NCBI GenBank assembly: GCA_002284615.2
Contig: MU069841.1
Span: 66,487-82,362, forward strand
From: Dunaliella salina
Taxonomy: Eukaryota > Chlorophyta > Chlorophyceae > Chlamydomonadales > Dunaliellaceae
Length of the DNA stretch: 15,876 bases
Direction of reading: 5' to 3'
Positions 15,531-15,876 of this stretch are shown here, in pieces (the stretch's first letter is position 1; each line of letters opens with the position of its first letter). Position numbers and translations under genes: made by a program. The notes below the pieces were generated by a model. That model saw nothing but the letters and a program-made list of their open reading frames with translations. It was not told the origin of the DNA and did not search any database.

Positions 15531-15640
15531 CTAACCAATTCCGTCTTTCTGAGATCATGGACGTTTTTGGTATGGCTGGTAATGACCAACAGGCTGAGCA
15601 GTCAAATCACCTGGCTCAAGGCCAAAACCCCACTTTGTAA
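15530..15640 (+). pseudogene. LINE-B C-terminal fragment, plus strand
   Basis: A plus frame reads TNQFRLSEIMDVFGMAGNDQ, then QAEQSNHLAQGQNPTL and TAA at 15638-15640. It lines up with ISELMDIMLAGEDQSQADQSNNLAEGPQM-type ends elsewhere in the window. The stop context TTGTAA matches the TTGTAAACC tail type, but the tail itself is gone. It follows directly after the tandem array. Confidence 0.6.
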
Positions 15641-15876
15641 GCTGAACTAAACTGCTGACCAATTCAGCCTGCGAGAAATCTGCAGCACGACCTGCCTTTG
15701 TTGTGCTAAGCTGCCCTCCCAGGCAGGTACAGCTATGTAGCCTTGTCCTATTGTTGTGCTCTGTGTCCTGGGACCCAGACCTTGGACCACAACAAAAGCA
15801 GGGCGTGCTGCACAACCCTGGTAAGTGGCTTTGGCACAGCCATGGCATGGAGTTTAGTGCAAATGGGGTGGAATTG
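15641..15876. other. No supported gene
   Basis: A 97-codon minus frame (15555-15848) is open but has no recognisable motif and overlaps the LINE-B fragment. A plus-strand acceptor and a donor (CCTG-GTAAGT, about 15818) could frame a 44-base exon, but nothing supports it further. Confidence 0.35.

Noticed and set aside
15775..15818. Small plus-strand exon between a CCCAG acceptor and a GTAAGT donor
   Set aside because: The 44-base stretch (LGPQQKQGVLHNP) has fair splice sites but no neighbouring exon or family match inside the window.

Overview
The window looks like nuclear DNA of a eukaryote, most likely a chlorophycean green alga of the Dunaliella type. That assignment is an inference from three things: short GT-AG exons separated by long repeat-filled introns, abundant (TG)n and minisatellite DNA, and LINE fragments of a style I associate with green algae. 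There are no prokaryotic gene arrangements. The four N bases (11785, 12598, 12627, 12640) all lie in tandem repeats and suggest a draft assembly.

The one clearly recognisable host gene is on the minus strand, from 13629 down to 7861. It is a nucleoside hydrolase (inosine/uridine-preferring, IunH/Rih/URH1 superfamily) split into seven visible exons: 13565-13629, 12920-12969, 11879-11971, 11260-11367, 10000-10089, 8140-8210 and a less certain last exon 7861-8047. Exon phases agree at every junction, and the pieces read in family order: the GALTN motif, the MGGA motif, the AEFN-DPEAA motif, V-TH, PPLHDP, then the C-terminal motifs. The N-terminal Asp-rich metal-binding part is not in the window, so the gene starts further right. 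Four of its introns each carry a different tandem repeat: a 13-bp minisatellite plus a 52-bp triplication, (TG)n, a 21-bp minisatellite and a 114-bp minisatellite.

The left part (2.7-6.7 kb) is a retroelement graveyard. LINE-A is mostly on the minus strand and carries a CX2CX7HX4C zinc finger followed by a PD...ELK nuclease-like motif, as in restriction-like-endonuclease LINEs. LINE-B is found on both strands; its stop codon falls inside its own short tandem tail. A third, short element looks like a SINE: its 3' half resembles the LINE-A 3' end, including stem-loops, and it ends in (CTTTT)n. One SINE sits in a LINE-A reading frame with a clean 9-bp target duplication.

The far left (1-2.1 kb) has (TG)n and one or two plus-strand 3'-terminal exons of unidentified genes. 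The right end (13.7-15.9 kb) holds a triplet-rich low-complexity block, a degenerate 76-108 bp tandem array and one more LINE-B 3' end. Nothing here is a CRISPR array, an operon, an RNA gene or a complete transposon.
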